DNA of 9,021 nucleotides. Origin: Caldifarciminota bacterium. Lineage in GTDB: Bacteria > WOR-3 > Hydrothermia > UBA1063 > CAJXJZ01. The DNA is taken from the NCBI GenBank assembly GCA_027073945.1, contig JALTEL010000226.1, forward strand, positions 1 through 9,021, given 5' to 3'. Positions 1-6,146 of the stretch are shown one piece after another; position 1 is the first letter of the stretch, and every line of letters begins with the position of its first letter. Position numbers and translations under genes: made by a program. The notes under the pieces were generated by a model that saw nothing but the letters and a program-made list of their open reading frames with translations, was not told the DNA's origin and did not search any database.

Positions 1-37
1 ATATTAATAAATTATTACTAATCATTATATATTTTTA

Positions 38-1021
38 TTGAATACTGCAACAAAAATAGAATTTAGCAGACATGGCTATTTTTACTTAATTTTCAAGAGG
101 TTAATCCAAGTCCGAAACTTGAGATTGAAGAAGAGCGTCGACGAGCTCTGCGTGGAGGACATCGACGAATCGCTCGTGCTCGGTTTCCTCGATCATATTG
201 AAAACACGCGTAGTTGCAGCGCCAGGACCCGCAATGCGAGACTGGCCGCTATCCGTTCCCTGTTCAGTTTCATTGCCAGGGAGGAACCCTCTCTGTTGCT
301 CCACTGCCAGATGATCCGTACTATCCCTATTAAACGCACACAGCACAAGACAGTGGACTACCTTGAAGAAAACGAGATGCAGGCATTGCTCGACTCGGTA
401 GACCTCAAATCGCATACCGGAGTGCGGGACAAAGCCTTACTGCTCCTGCTCTACAACATAGGGGCTCGAGTCAGCGAGATCGTGGAACTGAAACTGGAAG
501 ATCTGTGCCTCGATGGCGTAGCTCAGGTCAAGCTCCTCGGTAAGGGCAACAAGTATCGGAGCTGTCCGCTTTGGCCTGAAACGGTCGAGGCCCTGGAGGC
601 ATACCTCAAACAGCGCACAGCAAAAGATCCGGCCGAACAGCAGCTCTTCCTCAACGCAAATGCATCACCCATCACACGGTTCGGTGTTCGGTACATCATT
701 GGCAAATACGCCACTGCAGCTAAAAGCCAATGCCCATCCATTGCTGCCAAGACCGTCACCCCGCAGACCATTCGTCACACAACCGCCATGCATCTGCTGC
801 GCTCAGGCAACGATGTCAATATGGTCAGCTACTGGCTGGGACACGCCGACATCAATACAACACATATCTACGTGGAAATCGACATGGAAATGAAGCGGCA
901 AATGCTCCAAAAAGCCGGACCTCCTGACGTCAAAGGACCTCTGCCATGGCAGAAACCAGATGTCTTACAGTGGTTGAATACACTTGCCAAAGCACCCCAA
1001 TTATGTGTAGCAAATTGTTAA
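38..1021 (+). CDS. Tyrosine recombinase/integrase (XerC/D-like), N-terminus apparently replaced
   Basis: This is a site-specific recombinase of the lambda-integrase/Xer superfamily, which cuts and rejoins DNA through a 3'-phosphotyrosine link. The SAM-like core-binding domain is recognisable from about residue 30 (SVDEL..EDID..LVLGFLDHIE, then TRNARLAAIRSLFSF). The catalytic domain covers about 110-290. Catalytic positions are R144 (GARVSEI), K169 (GKGNKYR), R246 (TIRHT), H269 (WLGHAD) and Y278 (THIYVE). The first box II residue, normally His, is Gln243 (CAG). The start at 38 is TTG with no ribosome binding site, and the frame is open back to a stop at 8-10. The first 20-28 residues come from AT-rich DNA and do not resemble the roughly 50-residue N-terminus usual in this family, so a 5' truncation with fusion to foreign sequence is likely. 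The C-terminus looks complete. The 3' end overlaps a TTATGTG half-site and faces the polysaccharide genes convergently. Activity is uncertain. Confidence 0.85.
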   Translation: MNTATKIEFSRHGYFYLIFKRLIQVRNLRLKKSVDELCVEDIDESLVLGFLDHIENTRSCSARTRNARLAAIRSLFSFIAREEPSLLLHCQMIRTIPIKRTQHKTVDYLEENEMQALLDSVDLKSHTGVRDKALLLLLYNIGARVSEIVELKLEDLCLDGVAQVKLLGKGNKYRSCPLWPETVEALEAYLKQRTAKDPAEQQLFLNANASPITRFGVRYIIGKYATAAKSQCPSIAAKTVTPQTIRHTTAMHLLRSGNDVNMVSYWLGHADINTTHIYVEIDMEMKRQMLQKAGPPDVKGPLPWQKPDVLQWLNTLAKAPQLCVANC

Positions 1022-1120
1022 ACAGATGAAGAAAATGAAATGGAGGGCCGGAAATAAAGATGCTTAACTTCACATAATCCAGAACTTCACATAACATTTC
1101 TTATGTTGAGCTCAACATAA
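1001..1120. repeat. Cluster of TTATGTG/T half-sites at the integrase 3' end
   Basis: Five copies of a short motif lie within 120 bp: TTATGTGTAG at 1001-1010 on the plus strand (inside the last codons of the integrase), AACTTCACATAA at 1066-1077 and again at 1083-1094 (a perfect 12-bp direct repeat, 17 bp apart, minus-strand orientation of the motif), and TTATGTTGAG at 1101-1110 facing CTCAACATAA at 1111-1120. The first copy and the two middle ones match 9 of 10 bases in opposite orientation. Arrangements of inverted and direct arm sites beside a tyrosine recombinase gene are typical of its DNA-binding or attachment region. That this integrase binds them is inferred. Confidence 0.6.
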
Positions 1121-1123
1121 GAA
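1098..1123. repeat. Perfect 26-bp palindrome, candidate recombination core site
   Basis: Positions 1098-1110 (TTCTTATGTTGAG) are followed without a spacer by their exact reverse complement at 1111-1123. The central six bases are GAGCTC, flanked by inverted TTATGTT/AACATAA arms. This is the shape of a tyrosine-recombinase core site: inverted binding arms around a central crossover of about 6-8 bp. It lies about 75 bp after the integrase stop and marks the boundary at which the neighbouring transposase gene is cut. With no loop it is less likely to act as a transcription terminator, and no T-run follows on either strand. Confidence 0.55.
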
Positions 1124-1303
1124 GTGGTTGGACATCAGCACCCATGCATAACACCCGCAGCCAGTCAAAGAAAGATTCTTTTCAAGTCGGCCAAGAAAGT
1201 CATTCCAGTCACAGTCGTCAAAAAAGATATCTTGGCGATTTAACCCCCTTGTGATGACATGATGAATCGCACCAGGGATATTGAGTCGTCTGTGTCGAGG
1301 CAT
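1112..1303 (-). pseudogene. Truncated REP-associated Y1 transposase (TnpA_REP / RAYT)
   Basis: The 63-residue frame begins with the typical RAYT start (MPRHRRLNIPGAIHHVITRG, then NRQDIFFDDCDWNDFL) and runs to YAWVLMSNHF. Family members continue with a second His after NHF, completing the HUH metal-binding motif, and later carry the catalytic Tyr helix. Here the frame changes to palindrome sequence directly after NHF and stops three codons later, so both the second HUH His and the nucleophilic Tyr are lost. The protein cannot be a functional transposase. Full-length relatives are usually about 150-300 residues. The start at 1303 is preceded by only a weak GTAGGG-like ribosome site. It lies downstream of wzy on the same strand and is convergent with the integrase. 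The break coincides with the end of the 26-bp palindrome. Confidence 0.85.
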
Positions 1304-1354
1304 GCCCTACGATAACAACTCGACAAATCAACGTCAAATAAATTATTAAACTAA

Positions 1355-1365
1355 CTCCGTCCCCT
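1355..1365 (-). repeat. AGGGGACGGAG motif upstream of the RAYT remnant
   Basis: Read on the minus strand, AGGGGACGGAG lies 51 bp upstream of the truncated transposase start and 13 bp downstream of the wzy stop. GGGGAC-type motifs are commonly seen beside RAYT genes and probably mark the edge of the old element. Related GGGGACGTTG motifs occur on the plus strand at 8846-8855 and 8904-8913, on the other side of the polysaccharide cluster. The motif is seen directly; its role as an element end is inferred. Confidence 0.45.
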
Positions 1366-1378
1366 AAATCTCAATAGT

Positions 1379-2476
1379 CTACCTAAACATTCTATTAATT
1401 AAACTTGGAATTTCAACTAAGCATCTGATCATAAATAAAAAGCCAAAAAGTTTCCAATAAAGAAATATGGTTGTACCAGCATAAACGTCAGGGGTCAGAA
1501 ATAAAAGTGATAATCCTAAATAAGATGACCTCAGAAATTTATGTTTGCAGAGAGGCAAAATGAATCTTGAATGTACAAAACCTAATATAGGAAATATTAA
1601 GAATATTCCATATATGCCAAAATCTGCAATCATAGAACCTATAGGGCTTGCATTTTCGTCACTCAATAACAGGTTATAATGTGAATCTACAACTCCCTCT
1701 GGATCTTTTCTCTCAAAGGGCAGGAACTGTAAAGCTTGACGAGGGAAAATACTTAAAAAGCTTTGAAAAAGATGCTCACCATACATATAAGATACATTAT
1801 TTGTATTCTGTTCATAATATATCGCTGAAGCCCATTCAAGTCCGTTTAATCTATAACCAACGTCTATTTTAAAGTTTTTTAAAGTAGCAAACGTAATGTC
1901 ACTATCTACAGCTACGTTTATAATATTTTCAATTCTGGAAGTGCTACTATATGTAGTTACATTATAAAGTTTTAAGGCTGATCCGAATGAATAAGCAAAT
2001 AAAGCAGCGATGATTATGATAAATAATAATCGTTTTGTGGAAAAATGGTATTTCATTTGCACTATAAGTATGCAAAGAAGAAGTGTAGATATAAGCACCG
2101 TTCGGGATGTACGTGTTGAAATTACAAAAAACAATGATATACTACTTAAAAAGGAAAGAAGTTTTTTGCTTTTATTCCAACTCTCATCATAAGAAATAAT
2201 CCACTCTGCAAGAACCATAAGGGAAATTAAGCTGTAAGTTAGACCTAAGATATTTAAGAAGCCACCAACTTGACCATGACCAACCCCTACAAAGTAACCT
2301 GATCCTATTTGAGGAGTGTAATGGCTTACATATGCATAGATAAATATAGCTAAAAATGTTAGGATTACTAATTTAACAAAACCTATTGTTTGATCTAAAG
2401 ATAAAGTATAATTTTTACTAAATTTATTATAGGTTATCACATATAACCAAAGACCTATCCCAGCCAGGATTGCCAT
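1379..2476 (-). CDS. wzy: Wzy-type O-antigen/polysaccharide polymerase, C-terminal part (frame-split)
   Basis: This 365-residue integral membrane protein has many hydrophobic helices. It matches the style of oligosaccharide repeat-unit polymerases, which join undecaprenyl-linked repeat units in the periplasm. Supporting features are the small, polar STRTSRTVLIS segment just before a membrane helix, a long non-membrane stretch in the middle (roughly residues 165-275) that would form the large periplasmic loop, and the late GSMIADFGIYGIFLIFPILG segment typical of the family. The ATG at 2476 probably does not mark the true start: an in-frame TAG lies two codons upstream, and the preceding frame (2427-2777) encodes the missing first helices. 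Joining the two with a +1 shift between 2482 and 2427 gives a protein of about 465-470 residues, a normal Wzy length. Either the gene is broken, or this part is made by re-initiation at 2476. It is visibly more AT-rich than its neighbours, as is common for wzy. Confidence 0.75.
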   Translation of the reverse strand: MAILAGIGLWLYVITYNKFSKNYTLSLDQTIGFVKLVILTFLAIFIYAYVSHYTPQIGSGYFVGVGHGQVGGFLNILGLTYSLISLMVLAEWIISYDESWNKSKKLLSFLSSISLFFVISTRTSRTVLISTLLLCILIVQMKYHFSTKRLLFIIIIAALFAYSFGSALKLYNVTTYSSTSRIENIINVAVDSDITFATLKNFKIDVGYRLNGLEWASAIYYEQNTNNVSYMYGEHLFQSFLSIFPRQALQFLPFERKDPEGVVDSHYNLLLSDENASPIGSMIADFGIYGIFLIFPILGFVHSRFILPLCKHKFLRSSYLGLSLLFLTPDVYAGTTIFLYWKLFGFLFMIRCLVEIPSLINRMFR

Positions 2477-2777
2477 TAACTACCGGAAAATTTCCAACTC
2501 CCAAATAAATGAATTGCGCAAATAAAAAAAGGGCTTTGGGTTCAAAAAGTTTATTACTATAGTAAGATCCTAACAGACCGTATAATGAGGCCGAGGTTAC
2601 TAAGAACATACCTAAAGCGAATGTAGCTTTGTAGTAAAATTCTCCTTTACAGATTGAAAAACTAAAAATTAACATTAAGATTGCTATCATAAAAGCATTA
2701 GAGATTGCCTTTTTTCCGGGAAGCACTAAGGTCATGCTTCTATTCCGAATAATAATATTTTGTCTATTATAATTCAT
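2427..2777 (-). CDS. wzy: Wzy-type polymerase, N-terminal part (frame-split)
   Basis: This 116-residue frame encodes about three membrane helices (about residues 27-45, 50-72 and 82-100), then leaves the hydrophobic pattern in a short polar tail (NGNPGWDRSLVICDNL) that reads out of frame through the following gene. In the overlapping frame the same bases encode AILAGIGLWLYVITY, an obvious membrane helix, so the break probably falls near 2475-2482. Dropping one A from the TTAATGG stretch there would join the halves smoothly as ..FPVV-MAILAGIG... The start at 2777 is 3 bp after the glycosyltransferase stop and is preceded by AAGAAGTAA, a weak ribosome site. Genuine mutation, assembly error and a real two-protein arrangement cannot be told apart here. 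Confidence 0.65.
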   Translation of the reverse strand: MNYNRQNIIIRNRSMTLVLPGKKAISNAFMIAILMLIFSFSICKGEFYYKATFALGMFLVTSASLYGLLGSYYSNKLFEPKALFLFAQFIYLGVGNFPVVNGNPGWDRSLVICDNL

Positions 2778-2780
2778 TTT

Positions 2781-3944
2781 TTACTTCTTGGCCAAAATGT
2801 CATACATTCTAACCATCACTTCCCCATATTGTTTCCAGCCACCCATTGTTTTAACCGTTTCTAAGGCCCTTTCGCCCATTTCCTTTCTTTCCTTTGGATG
2901 GTCAAGCATCCACAAAACCTTTTCTCTGATCGCCACGGGATCGCGTATAGGAATAATAAAACCTTCAACACCGTCGGTAAAAAGGTCTCGTGCCCCAGTA
3001 TTCTCTGTGGCAATAACCGGCAGCCCACACGCCATTGCCTGGGCCTGAACCAGGGCGAGACCTTCCTGAACCGAAGGAAGGACAAGAACATCTGCCTGGC
3101 TATAAAACCATTTGAGCTCACTTCTTGGATGAAAACCCTTATTTACAAAAATGTTCTCGTTCCTTGCAAGAATCTCTTTTGCTTCAGGACTTGGACCACC
3201 CACTAACCACAGCTCAACAAGCCCCTTTTTAACCAGGGGCCTCATCGCCTCAAATAGATACCCAATGCCTTTTTGGATTGAAAAAGTCCCTACAAAAATC
3301 ACCCTAAATTTATTGTCTTCTTTAGGAACAGGATGGAACAGCTTCAGGTCTACGCCATAAGGGCACACATACACCTTTTCCTTGGGAACACCCTGTTCAA
3401 TAAAGGTCTGTTTACAAAAAGTTGATGGCACCACAACCGCATCGGCTGTTTCGTATTCAGCTATTTCTCGTTCAACGCCCCATTTAGGAAATCCTTTTGA
3501 CAAGGGTGCACCCCACTTTGTATGTTCTTCTTCGAGTATCTGTTTTTGAAACAAGATATGACTTGATCCTCTATTGCATATATAGACTCCCCCCTGTCTC
3601 TGGACCTCCTGCCCAGCTTCGAGCCCCCATCCAGATAAGGCATCCAGCACACAGACACCATTTAGATTCCTCGCAGCCCAAGTGCTCAAATCCTTGCGTG
3701 CAAGGTATTCCCATGTCATCTTAAAAGGCATTCGTAATCGATATTTGGAAAATCCTGCCAACATGGTCACGAACCATGGACGAGTCATTGCCAATGGTTT
3801 CAAATCTGAATCCAGTTTCCATCGCGGCACACAGCAAAGCAGTTTCACCTCTCTACCCTGATCCCGCAGACTTCGGTACAAATCGAACATGTGAAATCTG
3901 GTAGGGGTCAGTATGGCTATCTTTTTGTTTTTTTCCAGCATCAT
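2781..3944 (-). CDS. GT4-family (GT-B fold) glycosyltransferase
   Basis: This cytoplasmic or membrane-associated retaining glycosyltransferase would transfer a sugar from a nucleotide donor to the growing repeat unit. It has two Rossmann-like halves: the N-terminal acceptor domain (IAILTPTRFHMFDLYRSLRDQG at the start) and the C-terminal donor domain, with the linker VYVCPYGVD..LFHP, then FVGTFSIQKG (217-226), LWLVGG and SVQEGLALVQAQAMACGLPVIAT. The E(x7)E donor-binding motif reads E294-x7-Q302; I recall Gln here in related sequences, so this is probably a subfamily trait and not damage. At 387 residues the length is normal. The first codons are ATGATG (3944-3939), so the start may be either. 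The gap to the upstream GT2 stop is 1 bp and to the downstream wzy start 3 bp, which fits one transcript with coupled translation. The sugar and linkage cannot be predicted. Confidence 0.9.
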   Translation of the reverse strand: MMLEKNKKIAILTPTRFHMFDLYRSLRDQGREVKLLCCVPRWKLDSDLKPLAMTRPWFVTMLAGFSKYRLRMPFKMTWEYLARKDLSTWAARNLNGVCVLDALSGWGLEAGQEVQRQGGVYICNRGSSHILFQKQILEEEHTKWGAPLSKGFPKWGVEREIAEYETADAVVVPSTFCKQTFIEQGVPKEKVYVCPYGVDLKLFHPVPKEDNKFRVIFVGTFSIQKGIGYLFEAMRPLVKKGLVELWLVGGPSPEAKEILARNENIFVNKGFHPRSELKWFYSQADVLVLPSVQEGLALVQAQAMACGLPVIATENTGARDLFTDGVEGFIIPIRDPVAIREKVLWMLDHPKERKEMGERALETVKTMGGWKQYGEVMVRMYDILAKK

Positions 3945-3945
3945 C

Positions 3946-5025
3946 TCAATGTATTTCTCTTGCGGTTTTGTATTTCTTAAAGTAAAGGTCTATATCATCA
4001 TTTTTAAAAACGGTTTGCATCTCAATCTTGCCCCTGCCGGATACTTTACGTTTAATGCGACCTGGCAAATATGCGAGCCAGTGTACCACAGGAGCCACAA
4101 CTCCTTGCCTTTCTATTAAGAGCTTCCCACATGAAAATGCATTTTGAAAATCTATATTAAGAAAGGCCTTTAAAATGCTGTGAAAGAATGATTGCCCATA
4201 TTTCCTTGCAATTCCTCTTCTCATTTTTGCCTTCCAATATTGTAAATCAGTACTCCAATAGGGCAAAAGTTCCTGTTCAAGTCTGTGAAGGCACTGGAAG
4301 GCCTCATCAATTCTCCCGTAAAGCCGGTCTTTGTCATGTTGGCATTGGTCGGGGTGCATTCGCACTTCAACCAGCCTATCATTGAGAAAACCGAATCCAA
4401 AGCTTGCAGTTAATCTAATCCACATATCCCAATCAAGTGACATAACATAATCTTCTTTAAATAATCCAACCTTATCCAGACAGTTTGCACGTATAACCAC
4501 AGTAGAAATAGTTCCTGGAAGACAACCATAATTCAAAAGTAAAAAAAGCCCGATAGCAGGAGATGCAACCGAAGGAGTCCTTTCATATTGCTCGTCCCAG
4601 GCATGAGAAGGTCTATAAAGTCGTTTATTTTCTTCATTAATTCTATGGGAAATACAGAATGAAAAACCAATCTGAGGATTGGCTTCGAGATGGACAATTT
4701 GTTTCTCCAAATAATTGGGTAGCATCCGATCATCATCACTAAATAAACTCAGATATTCACCCTTAGCCCTTCTTATTCCAAGATTTAAATTACCGGCCAT
4801 ACCAACATTCTTGGGATTGCGTTCATATTTAATCCGGTTATCTCTATATTCTTTTACTATTGAAGCAGTTTTATCCGTTGATGCATTATCCTGAACAATT
4901 AATTCCCAATTTTCATAGGTTTGCCTGATGATACTATCAATAGCTTGATCTATATACGCTTCTCCATTAAATGTTGGCAATATAATACTAACTAATGGTT
5001 TTCTTCTTGATACCTGCCTTTCCAT
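3946..5025 (-). CDS. GT2-family glycosyltransferase (second in the cluster)
   Basis: This is an inverting GT-A-fold glycosyltransferase using a nucleotide sugar and a divalent metal ion. Residues 11-20 (LVSIILPTFN) form the first beta strand. VQDNASTD (44-51) holds the donor-binding Asp46. NVGMAGNLNLGIRRAKGEYL leads to the metal-binding SDDD motif (Asp97-99). LDWDMWIRL (197-205) matches the later acidic motif around the catalytic base. The C-terminal 100 residues are basic (for example RIKRKVSGRGKIEMQ) and have no clear membrane helix. All key acidic residues are present, unlike in the other GT2 at 7760-8764. ATG at 5025 is preceded by CTGGAATAAT, a modest ribosome site. The 209-bp gap before it suggests a separate promoter or an old insertion; the 1-bp gap after it suggests co-transcription with the GT4 gene. 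Confidence 0.9.
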   Translation of the reverse strand: MERQVSRRKPLVSIILPTFNGEAYIDQAIDSIIRQTYENWELIVQDNASTDKTASIVKEYRDNRIKYERNPKNVGMAGNLNLGIRRAKGEYLSLFSDDDRMLPNYLEKQIVHLEANPQIGFSFCISHRINEENKRLYRPSHAWDEQYERTPSVASPAIGLFLLLNYGCLPGTISTVVIRANCLDKVGLFKEDYVMSLDWDMWIRLTASFGFGFLNDRLVEVRMHPDQCQHDKDRLYGRIDEAFQCLHRLEQELLPYWSTDLQYWKAKMRRGIARKYGQSFFHSILKAFLNIDFQNAFSCGKLLIERQGVVAPVVHWLAYLPGRIKRKVSGRGKIEMQTVFKNDDIDLYFKKYKTAREIH

Positions 5026-5234
5026 TATTATTCCAGATTTTGCGCTAAAACCGAAAAATTCAATTCAAAATTAATTTTTCGATTGCATGAATTTGGCCAA
5101 ACGTAATCCTGATGACAATCTGGCCCTGGCCAAGACATGTTTCATTCTGTTTTTCTCTTCCGAGTCTGCCCACCATAAATAAAAAATATTTCAAAAGGAA
5201 TGGCCTCTCCCAAATCCGTTATAATCAGGCATTT
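5026..5234. other. Intergenic gap with a possible decayed coding remnant
   Basis: No intact gene fits here. On the minus strand a short frame ending at the TAA at 5071-5073 gives a protein-like tail (WWADSEEKNRMKHVLARARL, then SSGLRLAKFMQSKN). If the frame is switched at the T-run near 5185-5191, the upstream bases give WERPFLLKYFL, also protein-like. This could be the 3' end of a lost biosynthesis gene that once lay between the sulfotransferase and the GT2. No strong promoter or terminator is evident. The coding reading is speculative. Confidence 0.3.
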
Positions 5235-5972
5235 TCAATTAAACTTCTTCCTTAGTGACTGCCATAGTCTCCAATCTTCTTGATAGAGCTGTGCGACAAC
5301 CTCTTTCGCAGAATCGTTTAGATCTTGCTCCCATGAAATACCCCTCCCCGAAGAGTTATAATGCGGCAGCACAAAATCCTCGTTGTTGAGAACTCGTCTG
5401 AGATAACTTTCTAACAAATCCATCCTCTCAAAAATGAATAGATTCCTTATAGCAATTTTTCCATTCACTTTAAGCCATTCGACCTGGGGAAAGGCAGCAC
5501 CATGGGCCATAAATAATATATACTTTTTTTTATCTCTTTTTATGCTCAGGGCAAGTTCAGTCGGCGAAGGATAAAGAGAAAAAAAAGGTTCACCCAAGAC
5601 CCAATGCCCTAACTTCTCAGAGCGTGAATGGCTGTAAAATATGGAACAAAATCGATCAAAGGGATTACGAATAACTGTAAATGTAGTTGTTCTAAGAAAA
5701 AGTGTTTTATTTAAAGCATAATAGAAAACAGCCGGCGTATGGCCGATTTCGGAACCATAAATTGCTGATGATATGGATATCCCGCCAGTCTTTGGGATGT
5801 GAATGAAAAGCAGTTTCGGTTTATTTGGCAATCTTGTCCATACATTTCCGTAATAGCCTCGAATAAAAGGCGCGATTAGGCAAGGCGGAGCTTTCCCAAA
5901 AATTTTATAAGGGCGAATTCCAATGCGATTCAGATTCATCTTCAGATTCATTTTAAGATTAGCGAGTTTCAC
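5235..5972 (-). CDS. PAPS-dependent sulfotransferase (sulfotransferase family 2-like)
   Basis: This enzyme would transfer sulfate from 3'-phosphoadenosine-5'-phosphosulfate to a hydroxyl, here probably on a sugar of the surface glycan. The 5'-phosphosulfate-binding loop is LLFIHIPKTGGISISSAI, with PKTGG at 60-64. The 3'-phosphate-binding segment is VIRNPFDRFCSIFY, with Arg102 and Ser110. The length of 245 residues is normal for the group. The start is GTG at 5972, fixed by a strong AGGAGG at 5980-5985 with 7 bases between; internal ATGs at codons 8 and 12 have no comparable site. The N-terminus contains the small internal repeat KMNLKMNLN. No signal peptide or clear membrane anchor is visible, so it probably acts in the cytoplasm before flipping. 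It sits alone between gaps of 174 and 209 bp, unlike the tightly packed neighbours, which suggests a cassette. The acceptor is unknown. Confidence 0.82.
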   Translation of the reverse strand: MKLANLKMNLKMNLNRIGIRPYKIFGKAPPCLIAPFIRGYYGNVWTRLPNKPKLLFIHIPKTGGISISSAIYGSEIGHTPAVFYYALNKTLFLRTTTFTVIRNPFDRFCSIFYSHSRSEKLGHWVLGEPFFSLYPSPTELALSIKRDKKKYILFMAHGAAFPQVEWLKVNGKIAIRNLFIFERMDLLESYLRRVLNNEDFVLPHYNSSGRGISWEQDLNDSAKEVVAQLYQEDWRLWQSLRKKFN

Positions 5973-5979
5973 GTAAGAT

Positions 5980-5985
5980 CCTCCT
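5980..5985 (-). promoter_or_regulatory. Strong Shine-Dalgarno (AGGAGG) deciding a GTG start
   Basis: On the minus strand AGGAGG is followed by seven bases (ATCTTAC) and then GTG at 5972-5970. It is the best ribosome binding site in the cluster and is the reason for choosing the GTG start of the sulfotransferase over the internal ATGs. Confidence 0.7.
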
Positions 5986-6146
5986 AAGTACCGCTATCCC
6001 ACTAGCATCCTAAAGTGTATCCCAAGTCTTTTTAAAGAAATATGTTCTTCCATAAACCCTGAGCGGAATTCATTTTTCACGGTAAAGTTTTCCTCTCCAT
6101 CAGCTTATTCCCTCCAGGTCTTCCTATATGTCAAATTTCCAGTTTG

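Noticed and set aside
101..415. 104-residue minus-strand frame opposite the integrase
   Set aside because: It is antisense to the conserved core-binding domain and resembles no protein family.
1098..1123. Palindrome as a bidirectional terminator between integrase and wzy
   Set aside because: It has no loop and no T-run on either side, and it is AT-rich; the integrase-linked site explanation fits better.
3039..3065. E(x7)Q instead of E(x7)E in the GT4 donor motif
   Set aside because: The surrounding EGLALVQAQAMACG pattern is one I recall from related GT4 sequences with Gln at this place, so it is probably a subfamily trait and not a defect.
5929..5960. Repeated KMNLKMNL codons at the sulfotransferase N-terminus as a phase-variable repeat
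   Set aside because: There are only two imperfect 12-base units; too few to act as a slippage tract, although they may reflect a small duplication.
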